A DNA stretch of 64,000 nt from positions 62,001 to 126,000 of the forward strand of contig JAEZKU010000011.1 of the NCBI GenBank assembly GCA_023436065.1, given 5' to 3'. A program made the position numbers and the translations under genes. Shown piece after piece: positions 45,811-53,849 of this stretch. The notes under the pieces were generated by a model, which saw nothing but the letters and a program-made list of their open reading frames with translations, had not been told where the DNA came from and searched no databases. The DNA comes from Bacillota bacterium (GTDB lineage: Bacteria; Bacillota; Clostridia; Lachnospirales; Lachnospiraceae). Position 1 is the first letter of the stretch, and each line of letters opens with the position of its first letter.

Positions 45811-45836
45811 TGGCCTGCCCGGAGACGGGCAGGCCA
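45811..45836. terminator. Terminator between the PilZ gene and the SPFH gene
   Basis: TGGCCTGCCCG and CGGGCAGGCCA form a perfect 11-bp stem with a 4-nt loop; ACTTTATATT follows on the plus strand. It lies between convergent genes. Confidence 0.8.
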
Positions 45837-45866
45837 CTTTATATTGATACCCAAGAAACGTATAGA

Positions 45867-47891
45867 TTACTCTAGGACAGGATCCGACTCCTTTGAAACA
45901 GCGGCTTCTTCCTCTTCATTAAAATCTTCTTCCACTGTAGCAGGCTGTTCCTGCTTCTGATTCAGGGAAACGCCAAGCTTTTCAATTGTAATAAACTTAA
46001 GTAATGTATCCATAACCGTATTACTGCTTCCGGAATCGGTATTATCACCAGATCCCATATTGACTACCGTCTTAGGCACTATATCCACCTTAGCATTCTT
46101 GATGGCATCCGATAGCTTATCAGTGATTTCCTGGATGACACGGAACTCAGCACCACCGTAAGCCTTAACCTGAGCATCGATCGCACGCGCCTTAGCAAGA
46201 CCGACATTTGTCTCCTTGGAAGCCTCTGCCTCACCCTCTAAAGTAATTCTCGAAGAGTTAGCCTTTGCCAGAGCAATAATCTGATTAGCCTCTTGTTCCG
46301 CCTTACTGGCAAGCGCGGCACCGTTATTACGTTCGATATCAATCTGTATTCTCGATTTCGTAAGAAAGCTCTGCTGTTCTGCAACCGCCTGTGCTTCACG
46401 AAGAGATTTCTCACTTTCTGCTGCAGACTGCTGTTTCTGGTAGGTCACCTTCTTCTCTTCCGCAATCTGACGTTCACGGAGCTGTGTCAGGATATTTTCA
46501 ATCTGGATATCCTCCACCGGCGATTTTGGTGTTCCGATCAGAACTTCTTCTAATTGAAGATTATATTTTTGGAATTTATCCTTCATTTCACCAAGTGCTT
46601 TTTCCCGTATCTCACTACGTTCCTGAATTAACTCAATTAAAGTCTTTGTCTGTGCAACATCCTTGAAATATGCACTAACCAGCGGATCCAGGGACTGATT
46701 AACCAACATGTTGATATCACCAAATCTTTGAATTACCCAAGGAGCTTGCTTATAGTCAATGTGCATTACGACGGATAAGGGCAGGGATGGTTCAAATGCA
46801 TCCTTCGTAATAATATCTACCTCGGTTAGGTTCTCATCGTACTTATGGGAACCGATTTCCGACTTGTTCCATTTCAATATGATATTCGTGGTCGGAACGA
46901 GAACGACTCTTCCTGCATCCGTATTGAAAGCGTATTTACCGGGCATGAGCGGTTTTTCCAGTACGCCCTTACAGCCCTGACCAACCAGCTCACCATGCTT
47001 ATAATCAGCACCGGTAGTATCCACCCCTTCTTTACCAAAAAAAGAAACCACAACACCTACAAAGCCGATCGGAACAACTGTCTTCGGACGGAAATCCACT
47101 GTTGCAAATAAACGATTAATATAATAGGTACCATCTGTCAGCACCTGTATCTGTTTACCACGTCGTCCGCCCAGCTCGAGGAACTTCTCAGGGTCCTGGA
47201 AGCTTGCATGATCCTCACCGACATATGGAGCGATGATTTCACCCTCCTCCAGAGAAGGCCCGTCATGAACCGTAACAATTCCCATAATATCGCTGACTTC
47301 ACTACCGTGCCCCATAATAAGAACCGGACTAAAGGCATTCCGTTCAATCAGTGTCTTCTGCATGCTTACCAGCTCCGCACGCTCACCCTTTGTGCTGTTG
47401 AAGACTGCTTTGATATCCGTGGGAGTAATAACGATAAACTGTGCAAGGTTAATCGCATATGTACCCTCTCTCAATATCCCTCTTTGAGGACCTCTCTGTC
47501 CTCCGTTCTTTAAAAATCCGGTTACATCCTGAAAGTTATTCGCCTCAGTGACTACCTTTCCTAACGTCTGCGTCGGTGCCAAGGGCTTACCGTCACGAGC
47601 AAAGATATATGCTATTTGACCTTGTGGAATGGTGATTAGAGGGTATTTGTGGATTTTATACATTAAGGCTGTCTTAAAATGTATACCACCACGAAGTACC
47701 GTCGGTGCATAACCTGCTTCCCCGTTAAGTGCGATGATGGAATCCTTTAAGGAACCCTTAAAGCTCCACCATTTTTCGACTACTGCCACCTGATCCGAAG
47801 AAATCACCCTTAATCCAAGGATGACGAATATCAGTAGGTAAAGGGCAATTAAGATGCCTGCAGTAACGATTAGAATGAATAGTAAATCCAT
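45867..47891 (-). CDS. SPFH/band 7 (flotillin-like) membrane protein
   Basis: A 674-aa protein with one N-terminal membrane segment (~1-30), an SPFH domain, and a long Ala/Glu/Gln-rich coiled coil (~460-600: QIAEEKKVTYQKQQSAAESEK...). An acidic tail ends the protein. Flotillin-like proteins oligomerise and organise membrane domains. A motif occurs twice: GGQRGPQRGILREGTYAIN (~129) and GGRRGKQIQVLTDGTYYIN (~242), an apparent internal duplication. No NfeD partner lies beside it. A cloverleaf repeat lies upstream. Confidence 0.88.
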   Translation of the reverse strand: MDLLFILIVTAGILIALYLLIFVILGLRVISSDQVAVVEKWWSFKGSLKDSIIALNGEAGYAPTVLRGGIHFKTALMYKIHKYPLITIPQGQIAYIFARDGKPLAPTQTLGKVVTEANNFQDVTGFLKNGGQRGPQRGILREGTYAINLAQFIVITPTDIKAVFNSTKGERAELVSMQKTLIERNAFSPVLIMGHGSEVSDIMGIVTVHDGPSLEEGEIIAPYVGEDHASFQDPEKFLELGGRRGKQIQVLTDGTYYINRLFATVDFRPKTVVPIGFVGVVVSFFGKEGVDTTGADYKHGELVGQGCKGVLEKPLMPGKYAFNTDAGRVVLVPTTNIILKWNKSEIGSHKYDENLTEVDIITKDAFEPSLPLSVVMHIDYKQAPWVIQRFGDINMLVNQSLDPLVSAYFKDVAQTKTLIELIQERSEIREKALGEMKDKFQKYNLQLEEVLIGTPKSPVEDIQIENILTQLRERQIAEEKKVTYQKQQSAAESEKSLREAQAVAEQQSFLTKSRIQIDIERNNGAALASKAEQEANQIIALAKANSSRITLEGEAEASKETNVGLAKARAIDAQVKAYGGAEFRVIQEITDKLSDAIKNAKVDIVPKTVVNMGSGDNTDSGSSNTVMDTLLKFITIEKLGVSLNQKQEQPATVEEDFNEEEEAAVSKESDPVLE

Positions 47892-48022
47892 AGTTCTCCC
47901 ACTTCTTTCTTTTATATTTACCGAAGCAAAACCTCCGGCAATGAACTCTTACAAGGATTACTATACCTCAATTTCCAAAAAATTCAATATGGATCTTCTT
48001 AACAATAGATTAGAATCAAATT

Positions 48023-48147
48023 AGGATTATAGTGTCAAAAGCACCTAGGGTGCTTTCCTGATATCATATGCCGATAGGCAGGCTTGCTTGAATATCGGTA
48101 TATGATATCAGGAAAATGTGCGTAGCACTTTTTGACACTATAATCCT
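48023..48147 (+). repeat. Dispersed cloverleaf repeat (copy D, best preserved)
   Basis: AGGATTATAGTGTCAAAA (48023-48040) pairs perfectly over 18 bp with the complement at 48130-48147. Inside are AGCACC-tag-GGTGCT (48040-48054), a long stem TTTCCTGATATCATAT...CCGATA with its complement (48054-48116) and apex AGGC-TT-GCTT, and TGTGC-gta-GCACT. It lies between the abfA stop and the SPFH start. Confidence 0.9.
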
Positions 48148-48189
48148 GCTAGATTAACAATTGGTTATCGGGAAGATACAGTCACCCTT

Positions 48190-49689
48190 TTACAGTTTGA
48201 ATCTGATCACATTCCAGGACTGCTTGGGTAATGCTGCAACCGCTTCCTCGGATTTTAATTCTGTCACACCGTTTGTATGGGGAGCCACATGATTAGGCTC
48301 TTTTGCAGAATTGACCGCTTTCAGATCCTCATGCTCCAATACGATATGCTCAAGCACGGAAGCATTCGGAAATTGACGTAAATCAACAGATAAATCTATA
48401 CTCTCTTCCAAGGATCTGTTCACTGCAAACACAGTTAGCTCAGACTTTTCCTCATTGAGAACTGCAACAGCCTCTACATAAGGAACCTTTTTGATCTTAT
48501 TAGAATCATAAGTATCACAGTTTACGACCGGAGTGAATACGGTACCTCTTCCGAAATTGGAGGTATGCATAAAGGGATAGAAGATCGGCTGAACCCAGGC
48601 GGGGCCGTTATTTTCCGTCATGATCGGTGCTATTACATTGACCAGCTGTGCCAGACATGCTATCTTCACACGGTCACAGTTCTTCAGCAGAGTGATCAAC
48701 AGGCACCCTACCACCAGGGCGTCCTCAAAGGTATAGATATCCTCCAGCTGATGCGGCGCAACCTGCCAACGCTCCAGCTTCTTGTCTGCCTCATTGCTGT
48801 GGAACCAGACATTCCATTCGTCAAAGGATAAATTGATTGTCTTATCAGAGTGCTTCACGGCCTTCACGTAATCACATATTGCGGTAACAGATTTGATGAA
48901 TTTGTCCATATCCAGTGAGCAGGCCAGGAAGGAGGGAGTATCGTTATCTGCATTCCCATAATAATTATGAAGTGAGATGTAATCGACATAATCATAGGTA
49001 TGCTCCAATACAGTTGCTTCCCACTTACCGAAGGTCGGTTGCCACAGACTTGAGCTTCCACAGGCAACCAGCTCGATTTCCGGATCCAGCTCCTTCATTA
49101 TCTTAGCAGTCTCACAGGCAAGTCTGCCATATTCCTCTGCAGTCTTGGCGCAGATCTGCCATGAACCGTCCATCTCATTGCCCAGACACCATACCTTAAT
49201 GTTAAAGGGCTCCTCAAATCCATTGGCACGGCGCATATCGCTGTAATAGGTACCCTTCGGGAAATTGCAGTATTCCAACAGCTGGCGTGCTTCCTCGGGT
49301 CCTCTGGTACCTAAGTTGACAGCCTGCATTACACTGCTGCCGGAACGCTTTGCCCATTCCTGGAACTCATCTATGCCAACCTCGTTCGTTTCAATCGTAT
49401 GCCATGCAAGCTCAGCTCTCTTCGGTCTTTTGCTCTTCTCACCGGTACCGTCCTCCCAGCAATATCCTGATACGAAATTACCTCCCGGATAACGTACAAT
49501 AGGAACATTCAGTTGTTTTACAAGCTCTATAACATCTTTACGGAAACCTTTGTCATCGGCTGTCGGATGAGTGGGCTCATAAATTCCGTTATAAACAGCT
49601 CTGCCAAGATGTTCAATAAAGGACCCATAGATTCTCTCATCTACTTTCCCCGTCATAAAGTCCTTATTTAAAATTAGTCTTGCTTTCAT
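48190..49689 (-). CDS. abfA: Alpha-L-arabinofuranosidase, GH51
   Basis: A 499-aa cytoplasmic enzyme with the GH51 TIM barrel plus a C-terminal beta domain. The acid/base Glu is in WCLGNEMDGSW (~173) and the nucleophile Glu in LSFDEWNVW (~292). It releases arabinose from short arabino-oligosaccharides taken up from hemicellulose. There is no signal peptide, so it acts inside the cell. A divergent AraC-type regulator is its likely controller. Confidence 0.95.
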   Translation of the reverse strand: MKARLILNKDFMTGKVDERIYGSFIEHLGRAVYNGIYEPTHPTADDKGFRKDVIELVKQLNVPIVRYPGGNFVSGYCWEDGTGEKSKRPKRAELAWHTIETNEVGIDEFQEWAKRSGSSVMQAVNLGTRGPEEARQLLEYCNFPKGTYYSDMRRANGFEEPFNIKVWCLGNEMDGSWQICAKTAEEYGRLACETAKIMKELDPEIELVACGSSSLWQPTFGKWEATVLEHTYDYVDYISLHNYYGNADNDTPSFLACSLDMDKFIKSVTAICDYVKAVKHSDKTINLSFDEWNVWFHSNEADKKLERWQVAPHQLEDIYTFEDALVVGCLLITLLKNCDRVKIACLAQLVNVIAPIMTENNGPAWVQPIFYPFMHTSNFGRGTVFTPVVNCDTYDSNKIKKVPYVEAVAVLNEEKSELTVFAVNRSLEESIDLSVDLRQFPNASVLEHIVLEHEDLKAVNSAKEPNHVAPHTNGVTELKSEEAVAALPKQSWNVIRFKL

Positions 49690-49743
49690 TTTATCGTTCG
49701 TCCTTTCTGTAACAATACAATAATTTCAAATTTGATTTATCCG

Positions 49744-49779
49744 TAATGAATTATGTCATTAATGAATTATATCCGTCAA
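49744..49779 (-). promoter_or_regulatory. abfA promoter with direct repeats
   Basis: TTGACG (49779-49774) and CATAAT (49755-49750) are 18 bp apart on the minus strand. TAATGAATTAT occurs at 49744-49754 and 49760-49770, a 16-bp period overlapping the promoter. Direct repeats are typical of AraC-family sites. Confidence 0.55.
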
Positions 49780-49854
49780 AGTCAGTTATCTCTTTATGAT
49801 AATATCATTCATCATAATTATTACTATGATATATTGTACTTTTAACTTAACATA

Positions 49855-49884
49855 TTGACACTGACTTATACAATGATATATGAT
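49855..49884 (+). promoter_or_regulatory. Promoter of the AraC-type regulator
   Basis: TTGACA (49855-49860) and TATGAT (49879-49884) are 18 bp apart. Since this lies inside the longer open frame, it supports the later start at 49942. Confidence 0.6.
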
Positions 49885-49941
49885 GTTTTCACACTGATGA
49901 ATCCTACTATGATATCAAAAACAGACGAAGGGATGTTGTCC

Positions 49942-50712
49942 ATGAAGATAAATTCAATCGGCATTAATTATACTCACAGCCAAAAATTCTCGATTAACCG
50001 TCCCGTCGGGTCAGGTGATTATCTGCTCTTAAATATGAAGACACCTGCTATTCTGTTGTTGGATGGGAAAGAAATAACAACAGAAAAGAATTCCGTGATT
50101 ATATATAAAAAGGGATCCCCGCAGATTTATCGGGCAAAAGAAGCAACCTATGCGAATGATTACATCCATTTCGATATGAACGGGGAGCGTGATATCAGTA
50201 ATCTGCCCTTGGATACCGTACTTCCGCTACCGTCCAATAAAGAGATCAGTAAATTGATCAAGGATCTGTATCTGGAATACATATCAAACTATACCTTTCG
50301 TGAGGAATCGATGGAACTGCTGATGCGTCTTCTGTTTATAAAAGTCCAAGAGCTTGCTGCCTATCCATCTAAGGATATGCAAATCTACGGATACTATGAA
50401 GATTTGCTTAATCTCAGATCCATGATTTATCGGCACCCGGAGGAAAAATGGTCTGTCACACGCATGGCAAATCAGTTGAACTTAAGTCCTTCCTATTTTC
50501 AAAGATTATACCGTCAGACCTTCCATGTAACCTGCAATGCCGATGTAATTCAGAGCAAGCTGCAATATGCAAAAAACGCCCTGGTTGCCACCGGTGATAC
50601 GATCAGGAAGATTGCTTCCCAATGCGGTTATGAGAATGAAGAACACTTTATGCGTCAATTTAAGAAGGAAGTCGGAATGACACCGACTCATTATCGTCAG
50701 AAAATGAAATAA
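49942..50712 (+). CDS. AraC-family transcriptional regulator
   Basis: About 256 aa. A cupin-like N-terminal sensing domain (~1-130) is followed by two helix-turn-helix motifs in the C-terminal ~100 residues (WSVTRMANQLNLSPSYFQRLYRQTF and DTIRKIASQCGYENEEHFMRQFKKEVGMTPTHYR). It probably senses arabinose or a related sugar and controls abfA. The ATG at 49942 has AAGGGA 8 nt upstream and lies after the promoter; the frame opens at 49855. Confidence 0.9.
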   Translation: MKINSIGINYTHSQKFSINRPVGSGDYLLLNMKTPAILLLDGKEITTEKNSVIIYKKGSPQIYRAKEATYANDYIHFDMNGERDISNLPLDTVLPLPSNKEISKLIKDLYLEYISNYTFREESMELLMRLLFIKVQELAAYPSKDMQIYGYYEDLLNLRSMIYRHPEEKWSVTRMANQLNLSPSYFQRLYRQTFHVTCNADVIQSKLQYAKNALVATGDTIRKIASQCGYENEEHFMRQFKKEVGMTPTHYRQKMK

Positions 50713-50722
50713 CAGCAAATTC

Positions 50723-51142
50723 TCAGCTTTTTGGTCTGCGTCTAAAGAATGTATCAATGATAAAGATTCCAAGTGCAATTGCTCCTGCAATCTGAAGGGT
50801 TTCAAAAAAATAATAGGTCGTGCTTCCGGTATTACTATCTACGATGCTTCGTACAATCTGATACATTCCTGCACCGGGTACAAAAGGAATCACTCCCGGA
50901 ATAAGAAACATCGTCACGGGAGTTTTATAGACCCGCGCTAGGATATGCGAAATCAGCGCCACAATCATAGTCGCTGTCAGAGTAGCAAGAATCTTATCCG
51001 ACAAGAGTTCCAGGCTGATCAGATAGATGAACCAGCCGAAGCTTCCCGTGGCTCCTGCAAGGATCAGATATTTCTTCGGAAGATGAAAAAGCACGGAAAA
51101 GGCCGCCGTGGCAAAAAAAGCACTTATTCCCTGTATCAGCAT
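50723..51142 (-). CDS. Threonine/serine exporter, small subunit (ThrE_2/YjjB-like)
   Basis: A 139-aa membrane protein with four hydrophobic segments and the GVIPFVPGAGMYQIVRSIV motif typical of the small ThrE half. It starts 2 nt after the large half ends. The two halves together equal one ThrE exporter. Confidence 0.88.
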   Translation of the reverse strand: MLIQGISAFFATAAFSVLFHLPKKYLILAGATGSFGWFIYLISLELLSDKILATLTATMIVALISHILARVYKTPVTMFLIPGVIPFVPGAGMYQIVRSIVDSNTGSTTYYFFETLQIAGAIALGIFIIDTFFRRRPKS

Positions 51143-51143
51143 A

Positions 51144-51911
51144 TCACATCATCCTTTCCACAAAATTGAACAATCCAATTCCGAGACCGACTCCAACCGC
51201 AATCCCCAGAGATATGACAAAGGCCTCCATTGCTCTTGCTGTTCCCGAATTATAATCGCCCTGCAGTGTATCCCTGATTGCATTGGTAATCGGTACACCC
51301 GGAACCAATGGCATGATGGAACCAATGATAATCAGATTTTGATCTGTACCTGCAAAATATTTGGTGCATACCATCGTCAGGTATGCCAACACAAAGCATT
51401 TACCCATATCCACAATGAAGGTACTTCTGATCCTGTTTTCCGACAGCTTTCCGATCAGCACGAGAAATACACCGTTTATACAGGCAATGATACAATCCAT
51501 GAGAGAGCCGCCGAACAGACCTACAAACCCGGCCATGGAAATCAGAGTTGCCGCTGCAATGACGGATCCGGAATAGGTTCCTTTTTTGCGTATTTCCTCA
51601 AGACATCGGATTGCATCCTCCGGCTCCATATTCCCTGAGCAGATACTGCGGGATACCTGATTCACATCATTAATCCTACTAAGGTTCGTAGAGCGGTTGC
51701 TGATTCTTTTTACACCTGTAATCGGTTCGATTCCGGGATCGGATAAGGTAGCAACAATTCCGGTTGTCGTAGCATAAACCTCTACCGACTGCAGACCGGA
51801 GGACTTTAAGATCCGCGTCATCGTATCCTCGACCCGGTAAGTCTCTGCACCGCTTTGTGCCATGATTTCACCGGCAAGCATCGCTGTTCTGAATAATGTT
51901 TGGTAATTCAT
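51144..51911 (-). CDS. Threonine/serine exporter, large subunit (ThrE/YjjP-like)
   Basis: About 255 aa. The cytoplasmic N-terminal part (AMLAGEIMAQSGAETYRVEDTM) carries the ThrE signature. It is followed by five membrane segments and SIMPLVPGVPITNAIRD. The ATG at 51911 has GAGG 6 nt upstream; one at 51923 is four codons earlier. Relatives export threonine and serine or succinate. Confidence 0.88.
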   Translation of the reverse strand: MNYQTLFRTAMLAGEIMAQSGAETYRVEDTMTRILKSSGLQSVEVYATTTGIVATLSDPGIEPITGVKRISNRSTNLSRINDVNQVSRSICSGNMEPEDAIRCLEEIRKKGTYSGSVIAAATLISMAGFVGLFGGSLMDCIIACINGVFLVLIGKLSENRIRSTFIVDMGKCFVLAYLTMVCTKYFAGTDQNLIIIGSIMPLVPGVPITNAIRDTLQGDYNSGTARAMEAFVISLGIAVGVGLGIGLFNFVERMM

Positions 51912-52091
51912 CTTGATCCTCATTCCTGCATTAGATTTACACTGACCAAAAATAGTATGATACAGTTCTAAAATACCTGAATAAATACATTAGTTATTTT
52001 ATCACAAATCTTATCTCACTACATTAATTATTTTTCTTTTCATTTATACAAATATCATGTATGATAAGATATCGTAAATGGAAATTTTCTA

Positions 52092-52105
52092 TAACGTTTT
52101 CGTTA
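52092..52105. promoter_or_regulatory. TAACG-TTTT-CGTTA palindrome before the MFS gene
   Basis: A 5-bp-arm palindrome immediately precedes the AAAGGAG ribosome site and follows a possible TATGAT -10 box near 52060. It could be a LacI-type operator; no LacI gene is in the window. Confidence 0.35.
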
Positions 52106-52122
52106 AAGGAGTCTGTGATAAC

Positions 52123-53328
52123 GTGATCAATCAAACCAACAAAAGAATAGGTCTGCATCTGTTTCTGATCAATGCCTTTGTATTTATACCTACAGCACAA
52201 TATACTCCGTTTTTAAGTGCTTATTATGCCAAAGCAGGAATCAACGCTCTGGAGATAGGAATTCTTTTTACGATCGGACCGATCGTATCCATTATAATAC
52301 AGCCGATATGGGCATATATCAGTGACAGGACGGGAAGGCGTAAGCTTGTCCTATGCTTCGTTGTACTCGGAACTGTTTTGTCCCTTCTGAGTTATTATAT
52401 TGGCAATACCTTCCTCACCTTTTTTATCGCATCCTTGCTGCTCGCCCTCTTTGTGACCTCCATCGTTCCGCTCAATGATGCGAATACTCTGCATATCGCA
52501 CATAGGAATGAACTTGATTTTTCAAAGATCAGGATGGGCGGCACCATTGGTTATGCTATCACGGTCATCTTCGCAGGAAAAATCGTAAAAAATAATCCCT
52601 CGATCGGATTTCTGATGGGTTCGATCGCATATTTCATTCTATTCCTATTGATTGCCCAACTCCCAAAGGAGGACAAAGCAGACCTTTCTTCCTCCGAACT
52701 TAAGCATGTAACCGGTGAAAGGAAGGTAAGACCGTCACTCTTACATATTTTTGAGTCCAAGGAGATTTATTTTATCCTTGCCTTCGCCTTTATTAATCAG
52801 GTAGGCTTAAGCTTTAATTATAGCTTCCTCGGAGTTTATATGCTGAAAATGGGTATGACGGAGAGCGACATGGGTCTGATCAACTGCATCTCAGCCCTCA
52901 GTGAGCTTCCGGTATTACTGCTGATTAATTATATCATTAAGAAACTCAGCCCGATGAAGATATCCCTGATTGCCTGCTTCCTGCTTAGTCTTCGTATCCT
53001 GTCCGTGACCGGAGGCAGCCTGCCCTTTGTGATTCTGTCCGCTGTCCTTCATGGCATGACCTATATGACAGTTTATTTCAGCTGTGCCGTATATATCAGT
53101 AAGAATGTAAAGCGGGAAAATCAATCCAAGGGTCAAAGCATCCTGACCATCATTCAGGCCGGAATCGCAAGCATCACAGGTAACATCGTCGGAGGTTTTC
53201 TTGTGGACCGGCTGGGTCTAAAATCCTCCTACCTCATTATGGCAACTGCGGTCATAACAATAGCAGGACTCATCGCCCTGCTTCAATATCTCTATGAAAG
53301 AAAACATAATAACTCAACTGAAAATTAG
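52123..53328 (+). CDS. MFS transporter (LacY/NupG-like superfamily branch)
   Basis: About 401 aa with 12 membrane segments. The MFS loop motif reads YISDRTGRRKLVL (~65-77). It fits the MFS_1-like branch (LacY/nucleoside permease type), so a sugar or nucleoside is plausible. The frame opens at an ATG at 52078 without a ribosome site. The GTG at 52123 has AAAGGAG 11 nt upstream and gives a natural N-terminus. The start remains uncertain. Confidence 0.82.
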   Translation: MINQTNKRIGLHLFLINAFVFIPTAQYTPFLSAYYAKAGINALEIGILFTIGPIVSIIIQPIWAYISDRTGRRKLVLCFVVLGTVLSLLSYYIGNTFLTFFIASLLLALFVTSIVPLNDANTLHIAHRNELDFSKIRMGGTIGYAITVIFAGKIVKNNPSIGFLMGSIAYFILFLLIAQLPKEDKADLSSSELKHVTGERKVRPSLLHIFESKEIYFILAFAFINQVGLSFNYSFLGVYMLKMGMTESDMGLINCISALSELPVLLLINYIIKKLSPMKISLIACFLLSLRILSVTGGSLPFVILSAVLHGMTYMTVYFSCAVYISKNVKRENQSKGQSILTIIQAGIASITGNIVGGFLVDRLGLKSSYLIMATAVITIAGLIALLQYLYERKHNNSTEN

Positions 53329-53332
53329 AAAA

Positions 53333-53370
53333 AAGAGGCTGACATCAGGTATTCTGAATCAGCCTCTCTT
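53333..53370. terminator. Terminator between the MFS gene and the HPr-like gene
   Basis: AGAGGCTGA (53334-53342) pairs with TCAGCCTCT (53359-53367). An A-run before it and CTTCT after it suit convergent use. Confidence 0.75.
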
Positions 53371-53383
53371 CTATCTTCACCTT

Positions 53384-53620
53384 TTACATCCCATTATACA
53401 TGAAATTAATGAGTTTCTGCACATCTTCCTTTTCATAGGCTACAAGCTCTAGCTCATCAATCTTACCGTCTGAGAATACATTTGCCAATGCAACGTATTG
53501 GGAAAGCTTAGATTTCAAATTCAGTCTGTCGCCTTCGTTCGTAACCAGTTCCACCTTGCCTGAGCAAGCATCAATGACTTTAAAAAAAGCATCAATATTA
53601 GTTATATTCGTTACCTTCAT
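53384..53620 (-). CDS. HPr-like small protein lacking the active-site His
   Basis: A 78-aa protein. The C-terminal LNLKSKLSQYVALANVFSDGKIDELELVAYEKEDVQKLINFM follows the HPr beta-alpha-beta pattern (Lys-Ser before the helix). No His occurs at the position of the phosphorylated His15, so it cannot be a standard phosphocarrier. It may be regulatory. It stands alone with a cloverleaf repeat upstream. Confidence 0.65.
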   Translation of the reverse strand: MKVTNITNIDAFFKVIDACSGKVELVTNEGDRLNLKSKLSQYVALANVFSDGKIDELELVAYEKEDVQKLINFMYNGM

Positions 53621-53651
53621 AGATACCTCTCCTTATTATGTTTGTTGTAGT

Positions 53652-53762
53652 AATTGTCATAAGGTACTTCGCATATTTCCAACTATGGCAGATTGCTCTG
53701 CAAGCTAGCTTGCATAGGCAATCTGCTGTAGCTGAAAAGCACCGTAGGTGTTTATGACAATT
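53652..53762 (-). repeat. Dispersed cloverleaf repeat (copy E)
   Basis: AATTGTCATAA (53652-53662) pairs perfectly with TTATGACAATT (53752-53762). Inside are a weak small hairpin (GTAC-ttc-GCAT), a stem GCAGATTGC/GCAATCTGC with apex GCAAGC-TA-GCTTGC, and CACC-gta-GGTG. It is in reverse orientation and is a sister of copy B in its long stem. It lies between the ABC exporter stop and the HPr-like start. Confidence 0.85.
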
Positions 53763-53849
53763 TAATCAATAATATTAATAATATTAATTAATGATACTTT
53801 TATTATAGCAAATTTGCCAACTCTTTACCATATCTTTTTCGGCAAGACT

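Noticed and set aside
51720..51735. GGTTCGATTCC resembling a tRNA T-arm
   Set aside because: It lies within the ThrE coding frame and no acceptor or anticodon arms surround it.
52092..52105. AACGTTTTCGTT resembles a PurR box
   Set aside because: There is no PurR-type regulator or purine gene nearby; it is kept only as an unassigned palindrome.
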